Shown piece after piece: positions 25,965-35,173 of a stretch of 48,437 nucleotides of DNA. Within the stretch, counting starts at the first letter, position 1. Every line of letters starts with the position of its first letter. The translations under genes were made by a program, and so were the position numbers. The notes under the pieces are model-generated. The model worked only from the letters and a program-made list of their open reading frames with translations, did not search any database and was not told the DNA's origin. Source of the DNA: SAR202 cluster bacterium (GTDB taxonomy: Bacteria > Chloroflexota > Dehalococcoidia > Lucifugimonadales > VGZY01); NCBI GenBank assembly GCA_016872355.1, contig VGZY01000014.1, positions 1 through 48,437 of the forward strand. Reading direction: 5' to 3'.

Positions 25965-26953
25965 CGTGGGCAACGTGGCGGCAGTATCGCATTGAGCTTA
26001 TCATCGCGCTAGCGGTTATCGGCTGGCTGACGGCGTTCATCATACCGGCGGGGGCGTCGCTGGTGACGCGGTTCGAAGATTCCGGGCTGGCGGCGTGCCT
26101 CCGCTCGGACGGGCTGTCAGGGTGCGGGACGCTGGCGCAGCGGTTTATCGACAGCTACAGGGACTTCAGCACCGTCACAATGTGGCTGGAGTTCCTGCCG
26201 TCGGCGGCGGGCGTGCTGGCGGCCGCGCCGATCATCATGGAGATTGAGCAGCGGACCTACCGGATGGCCTGGACCCAGAGTGTGACGCGCGGGCGATGGA
26301 TCGCTACGAAGCTGGCGCTGGCATTAGTGGGAATAGCAGTGTTCTCAGCGGCGTATGCGGCGATGAAGGGGTGGTTCTACTCACCGCTGCTCCGCGTGGA
26401 CGAGCCGTTCAACCGCACGTTCGGCGCCACGAGCGTGGTCCCGTTCGCGTATGCGATCTTCTGCTTCGGCGTCGCGCTGGCGGCCGGCGTGCTGAGCCGC
26501 CGCACGATACCCGCCATGTTGGTCATGGTCATACTTTACTTCGTCGCGCGCGTGTTCGTGGGCGACGTGCTGCGGCCGGCGTTCACCGCGCCCCTGGAGG
26601 TGAGGCAGCCGATGTTCACCGGGGAGATGTTGAGCCCGCGGCCGGAGGTCATACCGGAGCGGTCGTGGATCGTCTCGATATCCATGGTCGACAAGTCCGG
26701 CCAGATCGTGGAGCAGGCGGAGATCGATCAGATCGACGCGACGTGCGGGCGGATGGAGAAGGGGATGACGGAGAAGGAGATTAGCGCGGCCTTTCTGGCC
26801 TGCCTAGGCGACAGGGAGTACACCCAGCGGTTCACGTACCACCCGCCGGACAGGCTGGTGAAGTTCCAGGCCATGGAGTCGGGGATATACGTCGGCGCGG
26901 CGGCGGCGCTGCTGGCGCTGGTCGTGGGCCTGGTCGTACGGAGAGCAAGGTAA
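25961..26953 (+). CDS. ABC transporter permease
   Basis: The 330 residues have about six hydrophobic segments: near 12-35, 75-95, 120-137, 162-182, 186-203 and a last one at about 306-325. A large outer loop lies between the last two and contains two Cys (ATCGRMEKG and FLACLGDRE). The closing block FTYHPPDRLVKFQAMESGIYVG resembles the end of a permease family common in Actinobacteria and Chloroflexota beside YtrA regulators. It would form the channel for the ATPase encoded upstream. The ATG overlaps the ATPase stop. A degenerate repeat (AACCGCAGAGAGTTACG, 26984-27001) follows the gene; no gene is seen between 26954 and 27122. Confidence 0.85.
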   Translation: MTWATWRQYRIELIIALAVIGWLTAFIIPAGASLVTRFEDSGLAACLRSDGLSGCGTLAQRFIDSYRDFSTVTMWLEFLPSAAGVLAAAPIIMEIEQRTYRMAWTQSVTRGRWIATKLALALVGIAVFSAAYAAMKGWFYSPLLRVDEPFNRTFGATSVVPFAYAIFCFGVALAAGVLSRRTIPAMLVMVILYFVARVFVGDVLRPAFTAPLEVRQPMFTGEMLSPRPEVIPERSWIVSISMVDKSGQIVEQAEIDQIDATCGRMEKGMTEKEISAAFLACLGDREYTQRFTYHPPDRLVKFQAMESGIYVGAAAALLALVVGLVVRRAR

Positions 26954-27122
26954 TGGGAGATTGGCCGCAGCGGGCATGGAGACTAACCGCAGAGAGTTAC
27001 GATGTCGAAGAGTTAAATGAGGTGGTTGCCACAGAAATGCACCACCACATGATTTCTCCGCCGAGCTGCGCTCATTCGCCGAAACGCTTTCATAAGCTTT
27101 GCGTCCACTGCGGCCATGTTCT

Positions 27123-28022
27123 TCACGTCTTGAACGCGGCGCATAGGGCAATGACGCGGGCAAAAGCGCGGTGTTCGTCGCCCGCGCCTTTGACGTCGTG
27201 GAAGACGACGGCGAGGAGAGTGGCGGTGTAAAGCCGGTAGAGGATTTCGACGCTCCGGGGCATGCGGTCCGGCCAGTCGCCAGGGGCGCCGTAGCCGGAC
27301 AGGAAGTCGTGGGTGAGGTAGCCGCACTCGTCGATGCGGGTGAGCTCCAGGGCGGGGTCGCCCATAAGGGCGTTGGACCAGTCTACGACGGCCTGTATGA
27401 CGCCGTTGAGGGTGAGGATGTTGGCGGGGCGGATGTCCATGTGGAGGAGGCGCTCCCGGCCCGGCCAGCGGAGCATGTCGGTCATTTCGGCCTTTGGGGG
27501 CATGGCGAGGCGGACGCCGAATATGCGCTCGACGGCGCGGAAGCGCATGTCGAGCAGGTGGGCAAGTGTAAGTTCAAGGGTGGGCTCAGTCTGAGCGACT
27601 CGCCTGCCGCGCGGCGGCCGTATCTCGTGTATCGCTCGAACGATCTCGCCGACCTCGACCCAGGCCGGCGGCGAACCGTCGTGCTCAATGTACTCCGACA
27701 CGATGAATCCGAAGTCCGTCTCCTCGTCCAGGTACGCGCCGAAGACCCGGTGGACGGGGACATCCGAGTTCTCGAACAGGCGGGAGACGGTACCCTCCTG
27801 CAGGAGCTGGTCGAAGGCGTCGATCTTGTCCTCAAGGTCGTTACTGACCCGGCGACGCTTGGGGACCTTGATTGCGACGTCGCCGAGCTGGGTGGAGGCG
27901 GCGCGGAAGACGTGACCATCCAAACCCTCTGCGAGGAAGCTGGCGCTTGCGACGCGCAGGTGTGGGAGGTGGTTGTCCAGGGCGGATTGGATGGCGGGGA
28001 GGATGTCGATGGGATAAGTCAT
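27123..28022 (-). CDS. Aminoglycoside phosphotransferase (APH)-like kinase
   Basis: The 299-residue protein has the APH/choline-kinase fold landmarks: an N-terminal lobe with VAIKVPKRRR (ATP-lysine), the catalytic loop LLHMDIRPANIL (H-x-D-x4-N), and the metal-binding aspartate in VVDWSNALMGDPALEL. This family phosphorylates small molecules such as antibiotics, homoserine, fructosamines or choline; nothing shows which one applies here. No Shine-Dalgarno is seen before the ATG. A composite repeat fills the space before it, and it heads away from the amidohydrolase gene on the same strand. Confidence 0.8.
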   Translation of the reverse strand: MTYPIDILPAIQSALDNHLPHLRVASASFLAEGLDGHVFRAASTQLGDVAIKVPKRRRVSNDLEDKIDAFDQLLQEGTVSRLFENSDVPVHRVFGAYLDEETDFGFIVSEYIEHDGSPPAWVEVGEIVRAIHEIRPPRGRRVAQTEPTLELTLAHLLDMRFRAVERIFGVRLAMPPKAEMTDMLRWPGRERLLHMDIRPANILTLNGVIQAVVDWSNALMGDPALELTRIDECGYLTHDFLSGYGAPGDWPDRMPRSVEILYRLYTATLLAVVFHDVKGAGDEHRAFARVIALCAAFKT

Positions 28023-28065
28023 GTGTGTGTGGTGCCTGGAAAGGCCTCAGAACCGAACGGGCGTA

Positions 28066-28166
28066 GCCCTCACCCCTCGCGCAAATCGAAGGGGAGAAAC
28101 AAGGCGCCTGTCCCCCTCTGCCTTAACTCTGCGTCTCCCCTCTGCGAGCTCTGCGCTTAATTCCTT
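28066..28166 (+). repeat. Composite repeat: degenerate type H followed by type C units
   Basis: CCCTCACCCCTCGCGCAAAT then CGAAGGGGAGAAAC forms a shortened H part (28066-28100). It is followed by CTCTGCGTCTCCCCTCTGCG and GCTCTGCGCTTAATT (28112-28163). It is the same order as at 11980-12087 and 44053-44170, and it ends at the stop codon side of the minus-strand amidohydrolase gene. Confidence 0.7.
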
Positions 28167-28169
28167 CCC

Positions 28170-29015
28170 TCACCGCCAGAAGAAGACGCGTTCGGCTGTG
28201 CCGCAGAGGACCTCCCTCCGCTGCGCTTCGGATAGAAAGTCCAGCCTGTCTCGAACGAGCGCGATCGAGTCCTCGTAGGTCTCGTGGACCAGCTGGTGAG
28301 GGGCGTCGCTACCCCACATGAGGCGCGATGTGCCGAAGGCGTCCACGAGGCTCTTGATGAGGGGCTTGAGGTCGTCGTGTGGTTTCGACTTCGCACCGAG
28401 GGCGTAGAAGGCGGAGACCTTCACAAAGACATTCGGGTACTTGGCCAGGCGGCACAACGCCTCGGTATCGGCGTCCGTGACGGGTCCGTCCGCGCCGACG
28501 CGCGCCATGTGGTCGATTACGACCGTTGTGTCCGGGTAGCGGGCGCACATGGCGGCGGTGTCATCCAGCCCTTGCGGGGATATCAGGAGGCAGACGGCCT
28601 GGCCGGTGTCCGCCGCCGCGGTAAACATGGCGGCGAATGCGGATGGGTTGTCCCAGCCCTTTGCGTAGTCCTTCTGCGGCACTATCCGGAACCCCGCGGC
28701 GCCTCTGTGCAGCGCCTCCTTTATCTGCGCGGCGACGTCCGGCGCCGCGTGGTCCAGTATCGGCGCGCCGCGGAAGACCGCAGGGAATCGCTCGATAGTG
28801 TCGAACAGGTACCGGTTGTCCGTCCCGTACTTGTTCGTCCCGACGATCAGGATGCGGCCTACGCGGGAAGGCCTCGCCCACCGCAGAAGCGTCTCCGGCG
28901 GGAAGTCTCGCGGCACGGCTGTAGCCGGGTCCATACCCTTGATGAAGGGGTAGCGGCCCGTGTCCGCCGTCCACACGTGCACGTGGGAATCGATGTACTC
29001 ACGCATCGAAGCCAT
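28170..29015 (-). CDS. Amidohydrolase family protein (amidohydrolase-2 / TIM-barrel lactonase or decarboxylase type)
   Basis: The 281-residue barrel starts with the metal motif YIDSHVHVWTAD (H-x-H), has AAGFRIVPQKD and TVVIDHMARVG with the later histidine, and ends with RLMWGSDAPHQLVHETY, where the aspartate is the usual catalytic or metal residue. This group contains lactonases such as LigI and decarboxylases; the substrate cannot be read from the sequence. GAGAGG seven bases before the ATG supports the start. It lies 35 bp downstream of the peroxiredoxin-NHL gene on the same strand, with a decayed type B repeat between them. Confidence 0.83.
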   Translation of the reverse strand: MASMREYIDSHVHVWTADTGRYPFIKGMDPATAVPRDFPPETLLRWARPSRVGRILIVGTNKYGTDNRYLFDTIERFPAVFRGAPILDHAAPDVAAQIKEALHRGAAGFRIVPQKDYAKGWDNPSAFAAMFTAAADTGQAVCLLISPQGLDDTAAMCARYPDTTVVIDHMARVGADGPVTDADTEALCRLAKYPNVFVKVSAFYALGAKSKPHDDLKPLIKSLVDAFGTSRLMWGSDAPHQLVHETYEDSIALVRDRLDFLSEAQRREVLCGTAERVFFWR

Positions 29016-29050
29016 GGGACCCTCTCGGAGGTTAACCGCAGATTACTTGC

Positions 29051-30544
29051 CTAGATCGTCGCCTTTTCGAGGCGGATGAACCGCCCGCCGATAAGCCACT
29101 CCGCTACCAGGATGTTGCCGTTCTTGTCCACCGCAATCCCGTGGGGACTGTTGAACTTGCCCGGCTGCAGCAGCCTGGACCGGACTGGGTGGCCGTGCTC
29201 GTCCTTGTTGTTCGGCCAGCCATCGGCCGTCGCCACGGACTCATTCGCGCCGATGTAGCAAACGAAGTTGTCATTGATATCCACGAGCGTGATCCGCGCC
29301 TTCAGCTCGGCGATGACCATCGTCTGGCCGTGGGTCACGATGCCGCTGGGGCTGGTCATGAACTCCTTGCCGAACACGCGGCGGAACTTGCCGTCAAGCC
29401 CGTAGACCTGCACGCGGCCGTTCGAGCGGTCCGCGATGTACAGCTCCGGGTACCCCTTGCGACGGTCGATGCAGATGGAGTGAGGCGTGTTGAACTTTCC
29501 TGCCGAGCCCTCTTCACCCGTGATCGTGCTCAGATACTTGCCGTCCTTGCTGAATCGGTGGACCATGCTCTGGCCGTAGCCGTCCGCGACCCACACATCG
29601 CCGTTCCCACCGAGCCGCTCCTCGTTCACGGCCACCCAGGTGGGCATGTAGTTGCCCTTCTCATACGCCGGAAGAGGCGGTGTCGGCAGCTTCAGCAGCG
29701 ATTGGCCGTCGAGAGTGGTCTTCACCGCCTGCCCGATCACCTGCGCCTGCACGGCCGGGTACTCGTAGCCAGACTTGGACATGCGCTTGCGGCCATTGTC
29801 CGCAATCCACAGCGCCTCCGCATCGCCCTCCTTCACGATCGTCATGCCGTGCGCATCGGCGAACCACCCTTGCCAGGAGCTCTTGAACACGCCGTTGCGG
29901 TCGAACCGCATCACGTTGCCGTCTTCCTGGTGGTAGGTAATAATGTCGCTCGTTTCGGATACGACGATGCCGTGGTGCGACCACCCCTTGCGTGCGCTCT
30001 CGGAGTCCGGCTGCTGCAGGAAGTTCTCCACCCATTCGTAGGTATGCTTTCCGGCGCCCACGCGAGGGTAGGGGCCGTGCTTGATGGCGTTGAGCACCTC
30101 GGCGACATGCCCGTCCGGCGTCACAATCGGCCATACCTTCTGCACCTTGCCGCCCTCGTCGATAAGGTACGTGATGCGCCGGATGCCCTGGCTGACCGCG
30201 CCCGTGTTCGCGTTCACCTTGTCGCCCCACACGCCGTACGCGTTGATGATCGACTTGTCGGTATCCGCCAGCAGCGGGAAGTTGAGGTTGAACTTCTGCG
30301 TGAACTTCTGGTGCGAGTCAACGTCGTCGGCGCTCACGCCCAGCACCACCGCGCCCGCGCGGCGAAGCTCGGCATCGGAGTCCCGGAAGCTGCACGCCTC
30401 CTTGGTGCACCCTGAGGTGTCGTCCTTGGGATAGAAGTACAGCACAACCTTCTTTCCCTTGAACTCGGACAGGGCAACCTTCTTGCCGTCGGTCTGGAGT
30501 ACGGAAAAGTCAGGGGCCTTCGCGCCAACGTTGGGCATAGCCAT
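29051..30544 (-). CDS. Peroxiredoxin (BCP/PrxQ type) fused to an NHL-repeat domain
   Basis: Residues 1 to about 155 are a peroxiredoxin: APDFSVLQTDGKKVALSEF, then YFYPKDDTSGCTKEACSF with the peroxidatic Cys and a second Cys five residues later as in PrxQ/BCP, and FPLLADTDKSIINAYGVWG. From about 165 to the end (497) there are NHL/beta-propeller repeats such as DVWVADGYGQSMVHRFSKDG, ELYIADRSNGRVQVYGLDGK and FNSPHGIAVDKNGNILVAEW. No signal peptide is visible. BCP proteins normally stop near 150 residues, so this is a genuine two-domain product in one uninterrupted frame. AAAGGAG nine bases before the ATG is a strong ribosome site. The propeller could bind a protein or a metabolite; its role is unknown. 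Confidence 0.9.
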   Translation of the reverse strand: MAMPNVGAKAPDFSVLQTDGKKVALSEFKGKKVVLYFYPKDDTSGCTKEACSFRDSDAELRRAGAVVLGVSADDVDSHQKFTQKFNLNFPLLADTDKSIINAYGVWGDKVNANTGAVSQGIRRITYLIDEGGKVQKVWPIVTPDGHVAEVLNAIKHGPYPRVGAGKHTYEWVENFLQQPDSESARKGWSHHGIVVSETSDIITYHQEDGNVMRFDRNGVFKSSWQGWFADAHGMTIVKEGDAEALWIADNGRKRMSKSGYEYPAVQAQVIGQAVKTTLDGQSLLKLPTPPLPAYEKGNYMPTWVAVNEERLGGNGDVWVADGYGQSMVHRFSKDGKYLSTITGEEGSAGKFNTPHSICIDRRKGYPELYIADRSNGRVQVYGLDGKFRRVFGKEFMTSPSGIVTHGQTMVIAELKARITLVDINDNFVCYIGANESVATADGWPNNKDEHGHPVRSRLLQPGKFNSPHGIAVDKNGNILVAEWLIGGRFIRLEKATI

Positions 30545-30976
30545 CAGTTCAGCTCCTTTCAGAAGGGCAATCTGGGTAAATGTACAGGAAAGGGGCGGAG
30601 TGAGGGAAGAGGGGCCGGATTAACCCGCATAGGGCACTGGGATACGGTGACGAATCTCATCGCAGAGGGCGCAAAGGACGCAAAGATAAGACATGGGGAA
30701 GGTTAGGTTTGTGATGGGAATGGGTTGGGCGTGTCTTGGGAGGGCAGAGGGCGAAGCCCTTGCTGGGGTTCGGGGCGAAGCCCTGAGGTTGTACTTTTCC
30801 CCCTTTCAGACTGTAGCGATTGAAGGGGGTCCGGGGGATGTCCGAGGAGCAGCCCATATGCGAGTGTCGAAAGAAGAGCAACGGTTATTAAATAATGAAG
30901 CCGAATGGGCGGTTTATGCGTAGTATATGTATCTTACGTGTTGGGAAGTGCGGAGCTTGTCCGATGGCAGGCGTCT
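30545..30976. repeat. Repeat-rich intergenic stretch, no gene seen
   Basis: This gap between divergent genes holds a type C-like element (ATCGCAGAGGGCGCAAAGG, 30659-30690). It also holds palindromic units AGGGCGAAGCCCT and CGGGGCGAAGCCCTG (30746-30786) and a CCCCCTTTCA / TGAAGGGGG inverted pair (30800-30827). Short open frames here are not credible genes. Confidence 0.6.
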
Positions 30977-33239
30977 ATGAAAGTACGGCGCCGCGTTCTG
31001 CTGGTCCTGTGCTCAATGCTTATGGCGCTGGTGGGGACGGCGTGCCCTCCGGAGGAGGGGGAACTGGAGGTGGGCGTCAAGTTCGACAAGCGGCCGAATG
31101 TCAATGAGCCGGTGGAGGTGACGGTCTCGGTCAAGGCGGTCGAGTCGACCTGGTGGCACGCGGCCGTCGTGGAAATAGCGTTGCCGCCGGGGGCGGTGTA
31201 TATCCGGGGCCTGACGAGCAGCAGGTTCGAGGCGCTTGAGGAGGGTAACGTCCACGAGTTCACTGCGCCGGTTGTGTTCCCGAAGGAGGGGATGTGGCGG
31301 GTGGACGCCTACGCGGGCCAGGTGTGGCGCCCGGAGGGCTATCCGGTCCCGACTTTCCAGGGGTCGGGGTCTGTGCTCACGGCCGGGAGCGACGAGGCGA
31401 AGGTGCCTACATACCGGCCCTACCTGTCGCCGGGATCGGAGATGAACTTGGTGAACGAGAAGGAGACGCCCAGGCTTATCGTCATACAGAGCTTGGCCGA
31501 CTTCGGGGAGATGGAGAGGGCGGGCATGTTGCGCAACGTCTCCCTGGCCAACTGGGACATGCGGCGGCACAAACTCTTTTCCAGGGCGGGCACCTTTTTG
31601 ACGGACGAGATACGAAATGAGCGCATCTACCTGATGCTGGTGGACGCCAAGCGGCCGACGACTGGGTACCGGTACTCGCTCGATACGTGGACGCTGGACG
31701 GCGGGGAGTTGGGCAACCTTGCGTTAAACATTTCCACCGGCGAGCCAAGGCCGGAGTGGCAGGTGCAGGACAGGGCGGTATCGGCGTACCAGATGGTGCC
31801 GCTGCTGATCAGGGACTTCGACCTGGACGGCGTGCTGCACATTGGGGTGAACATCAATGGGAAGGAGGCTGGGTCCGTGGCGCTGGCCCACGACGGGCTC
31901 CAGGGGATTACGCTGGCGTCTTCGCGGGCTTTGCCGGGGTTCGAGGAGAACTTTCCCCAGCCGTTGGTGTTCGGGCAGAACCCGCTTGTTCCTTCGCCGA
32001 CGCCCGCGCCGACCGCGACGAGCGTCCCGGGCTTTTCGCGTGAGCCGACGGAGATCAGCCTCAGCGACGCGGCTGACTTCACGCTCAGCGGAGGGCCGGG
32101 GGAGACGGTCTCGGGCAAGAGCATCGCCGTAGGGGACGTCAACGGAGACGGCGTGGGCGACCTAATAGTCGGCGCACCGTCCACGAGCTTCGACGGTAGA
32201 GCGAGGGCTGGGGCGGTGCACGTGCTTTTTGGGCCGGTCGAGGCGGGCGGCGTTATTGCGGAACGGTCGGACATAACGATCCGGGGGCGGGCTCAAGCGA
32301 CCAACTCGGGGCCATTGTAGCAATTGCCGATATCGACGAAGACGGCGCGGACGACCTGATCGTGAGCGCGCCGTGGGCCTTCGTGCCCTATCACAAACCT
32401 GACGACACGGCGTTCAAGGAATTCATGCAACGGAAGGCGACGCCGAGCGGCGAGGTGTACGTGTTCTATGGACCGCTGACCGCCGGTATTTACGACATGG
32501 CTGACGGCTCCTCGGCAGGGACTACGTTCACGGGACGCCTTGCAGGCGATCACCACTACGGCATCGCCGCCGGTGACCTGGACGCGGACGGGTCGGTTGA
32601 CATGGCCTTCGGCGTTCTTGGGATCACCGGAGACTGGGAAGAGAGCAGGACGGTCGTCAGGTTCGGCCCTCTTGCGGACGGGACGCACGACATTTCCGGC
32701 GCGACTGGAGATTCGGCGACGATTGTGTGGTCGGACGGCGCGGGATGGTCCGGCTACGGACTGGCGATCGGAGATATGAACGGGGACGTTTACGAAGACC
32801 TGGTGACGGCAGCGTCGCAAGGGGGGCCGGTGGCTACTATCGGGCGGGGCTCGTCTACGTGGTCCCCGGGCCTATCGGCGCGGGCGAGCCGGCCCTTTCT
32901 GAGGCTGCGACGACAACTGTCGCCGGAGCGTCGTGGCTGGACCAGGCCGGTCTGGCGGTGGCGATTGGGGACTACAACCGGGACGAGCTCAAGGACCTCG
33001 TTATTCTGTCGGGCGAAGGGGCCTACGTGCTTAACGGCCCTCTGAAGGCCGGCCGGTACAGTCTCCGGAAGTACTCGGATGTGGTATACCTCGGACTGCC
33101 GAAGAGCACCCGCGGCAGCGGCGGCGCCATGGGAGACATAAACGACGACGGCATCAGCGACCTCATCGTGGGCTCGCCTGTAGATACGGTGAACGGGAGC
33201 GTGAGCGCGGGGAGAGTGTATGTAATATTAGGCGAATAG
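30977..33239 (+). pseudogene. Lipoprotein with FG-GAP (integrin-like) propeller, broken by two one-base losses
   Basis: From ATG 30977 the product opens with a signal peptide (RRRVLLVLCSMLMALVGTAC, probable lipidation Cys). Next come a beta domain (VNEPVEVTVSVKAVES) and a PrcB_C-like stretch with RPTTGYRYSL. At least six FG-GAP repeats with Ca-binding Asp patterns follow, e.g. GDVNGDGVGDLIVGAP, ADIDEDGADDLIVSAP and GDINDDGISDLIVGSP. The frame shifts at a five-G run (32283-32287) and again at a six-G run (32821-32826). Adding one G at each restores one frame of about 754 codons with IRGAGSSDQLG and QGGAGGYYRAG at the joins. The visible pieces are to 32320, about 32290-32830, and about 32825-33239. 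It would be an outer-surface protein. A related gene follows. Confidence 0.75.
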
Positions 33240-33270
33240 TGAATTTGGAATCGCGAATCGTGAATTGGGG
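33231..33270 (+). repeat. Degenerate tandem repeat over the stop codon (type G, no tail)
   Basis: GGCGAATAGTGAATTTGG and TCGCGAATCGTGAATTGGGG run through the TAG stop (33237-33239) of the FG-GAP gene. The unit is like that at 13739-13776. Confidence 0.55.
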
Positions 33271-33301
33271 AGGGGCGGAGCCTGTCAGGGAGACTGTGAG
33301 T

Positions 33302-34375
33302 ATGAGTTTGTCGCAACGCGTTCTGCTGGTTGTGTTGCTGGCGCTGATGGCGCTGGGATGGGCGGCGTGCGGGCGGATGGGCATAGGTGAGGAGGGGGAC
33401 GGGTTGCGGCTGGAGCTGAGCGGTAGTCCAGACGTGAACGAGCCGTTCGAGGCGACGGTCTCATACAGGGCGACGGAGAGCATCGAGGGGCCGGTGGATG
33501 TGTGACTGGCGGTGCCCAGCAACGGCGCATTCATAAAGGGAGACATCAGGTGGCGCGGCGACAGGGTCCATGCCAGCCAGAAGGTTGAGTTCACCACGAC
33601 GCTGGCAATGCTGGAGAGCGGCGGATATACGATAGAGGCCTTCGTGCAGTATCCGAACCTTGAGCTCCGGGACTTTCCATTCACTATGGACGCCGTTTCG
33701 GAGCACTTTTACATCGAGCAGAACGGGCGAAGCGGCACGCGCAACAGAGGAGAGGACGATTGGGTGGGGGAGTTTGCCTCCATGCGGCTACCGGCGAGCG
33801 CCAGCGAAATCGCCAATACGTCCGACACGCCGGTCGTCCTGATCATACAAGACCCGGGCGATCTGGAGGAGCTGAAGCGGGCCTGGCTGTTGCCGGAGGA
33901 CTACGGCTTCTGGAACCATGTCCGGACCGTGGGCAACGACAGGGGATTCGCAGAGGGTCGGATATTCCTGCTTGTGGTGGACAGGAGGCGACCGACGACG
34001 GGCTACAGTCTCAACTCGGGGAGTATCGAGAACTATTCGGTCGGCAGCGGGTCGTGGGCCAGTGAGTACCCATACGTCGCCGCCTTTGTTTACGGGGCGC
34101 AGCCGCCAAGGTCGGGGTGGGAGGTGGAGGCGCGGGAGACATCGCCGTACTTCGTGGTCCCCATTGAACGCGGGACGTTCGGCCCCAACGGAGAGTTTGC
34201 GGTCTCCTTCTCAAGGACTCCTACGCCGTCGAGGACGTTTGCCTTACATCTGGACCGCACTACGAAGCGGGTTACGGTTGCAGACGACCTCGCGGGGGGA
34301 GAGAACACGTCGGTGGTGGAGGGCACGGATGTGATCAGGATTGCGCTGCCGGGGCTCACGGTGCCGAATCCTTAG
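33302..34375 (+). pseudogene. Lipoprotein paralogue with PrcB_C-like domain, one in-frame TGA
   Basis: ATG 33302 starts a signal peptide (SQRVLLVVLLALMALGWAAC) followed by NEPFEATVSYRATES, which matches the same block of the upstream gene. TGA at 33503-33505 (codon 68) interrupts the frame, which continues as LAVPSNGAFIKG, matching IALPPGAVYIRG in the paralogue. The stop aligns with an ordinary Glu there, so selenocysteine is unlikely. The rest (VVLIIQDPGDLEELKRAW; RRPTTGYSLNSGS) is well kept to the TAG at 34373-34375. It lacks the FG-GAP part, so it is 357 codons long. Translation could restart at GTG 33512, but that product would lack the export signal. Confidence 0.7.
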
Positions 34376-34513
34376 CGCCTGGGTCCAACATCGGTGGGGG
34401 ATCTGCGGGGCGTGGGCAACCGTGTGTTGGCAATGTCCGGCACCGTGTTACGGGTATTTCCGTGGGGTGGATTCGACACATGATTTGAATCTGCGTGTGT
34501 ATGTGGCGACACC

Positions 34514-34542
34514 TTGACAGCATGCCGGTCCGCCTCTAACAT
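34514..34542 (+). promoter_or_regulatory. Promoter of the tRNA pair
   Basis: TTGACA (34514-34519) and TAACAT (34537-34542) are 17 bp apart, with the first tRNA base only 10 bp past the -10 box. That places the transcription start almost at the mature 5' end. Confidence 0.8.
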
Positions 34543-34551
34543 TAGATATGC

Positions 34552-34627
34552 GCCACGGTAGCTCAGTTGGTAGAGCACGGCACTGAAAATGCCGGTGTCG
34601 TCAGTTCGATTCTGACCCGTGGCACCA
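34552..34627 (+). tRNA. tRNA-Phe (GAA)
   Basis: The acceptor stem GCCACGG pairs with CCGTGGC. The D arm is GCTC-AGTTGGTA-GAGC, the anticodon stem is CGGCA/TGCCG around CTGAAAA (anticodon GAA), and the T arm is GTCAG-TTCGATT-CTGAC. Discriminator A and CCA are encoded. It is first of two tRNA genes sharing a promoter and terminator. Confidence 0.96.
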
Positions 34628-34657
34628 CTGTCTAACAGTGTGCTAGACTAAACCTGC

Positions 34658-34732
34658 CCGGAAGTGGCTCAGCGGTAGAGCATCTCCTTGCCAAGGAGAA
34701 GGTCGCGGGTTCAAATCCCGTCTTCCGGTCCA
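34658..34732 (+). tRNA. tRNA-Gly (GCC)
   Basis: The acceptor CCGGAAG pairs with CTTCCGG. The anticodon stem is TCTCC/GGAGA around TTGCCAA (anticodon GCC), the T arm is GCGGG-TTCAAAT-CCCGT with an end wobble, the discriminator is T and CCA is encoded. It lies 30 bp after tRNA-Phe and 10 bp before a strong terminator. Confidence 0.95.
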
Positions 34733-34742
34733 CTGAAAACAC

Positions 34743-34775
34743 AAAATGCCCCGATTCGTCGGGGCATTTTCTTTT
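34743..34775 (+). terminator. Rho-independent terminator of the tRNA pair
   Basis: AAAATGCCCCGA and TCGGGGCATTTT enclose a TTCG tetraloop, followed by CTTTT. A textbook intrinsic terminator. Confidence 0.93.
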
Positions 34776-34828
34776 CAATCGCACCGTGCAGTAAGATAAT
34801 GGCCTTACATAAGCAGAAGCGGTGACCT

Positions 34829-35074
34829 ATGCAGAAGTCCAATACTAACGCTCTGCTGCTCGCAGAATCAGAGCATTCCCGCGGCAACTCCTTTTGCCCG
34901 GAGTGCTTCGAAGGCGCCTGGCCCAGGCGGCACGAGCGGTGCGCCGGCTTGGTCCACGCGGAGTACACCGATGAGTGCTGCGAAGGGTATTGGCTGCGAG
35001 AGCTATGCGACTCCTGCCAAATTGACCAGACCATCTGGCTCGCGCGGCTCTCACTTCTCGCGCCCTGCGCGTAG
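34829..35074 (+). CDS. Small Cys-rich hypothetical protein
   Basis: The 81-residue frame contains three Cys clusters: CPEC at 23-26, a single Cys at 39, and CCEGYWLRELCDSC near 50-63. This spacing would suit a small zinc-binding protein. I do not recognise a family, and the ribosome site is weak (GCGGTGA before ATG). It sits between the tRNA terminator and the AmmeMemoRadiSam gene. It could be spurious. Confidence 0.4.
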   Translation: MQKSNTNALLLAESEHSRGNSFCPECFEGAWPRRHERCAGLVHAEYTDECCEGYWLRELCDSCQIDQTIWLARLSLLAPCA

Positions 35075-35173
35075 CCTGCCCGCGCGCCCTGCCGGTGATA
35101 CGCCGGCGGCTTTCCGGCAAGCCGCGCCCTCATTCGACCCACGAGGTGTGACCCTACGACAACCGAGATTCAA

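Noticed and set aside
26953-27231. 92-codon plus-strand frame after the ABC permease
   Set aside because: It runs from repeat sequence into the 3' end of the opposite-strand kinase gene and has no motif.
29141-30415. 424-codon plus-strand frame opposite the peroxiredoxin-NHL gene
   Set aside because: No recognisable domain and a His/Arg/Val-biased composition typical of antisense shadows; the minus-strand product is clearly a real fusion.
30693-30923. 76-codon frame between the NHL gene and the lipoprotein gene
   Set aside because: It is made of GGGCGAAGCCC-type repeats and has no ribosome site or conserved motif.
32283-32826. Programmed ribosomal frameshifting in the FG-GAP gene
   Set aside because: No slippery heptamer plus pseudoknot pattern is apparent, and two separate -1 events in G runs in one structural gene fit error or slippage mutation better.
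33503-33505. TGA as selenocysteine
   Set aside because: The position aligns with Glu in the neighbouring paralogue, in a beta domain with no thiol chemistry, and I see no convincing SECIS-like hairpin directly after it.
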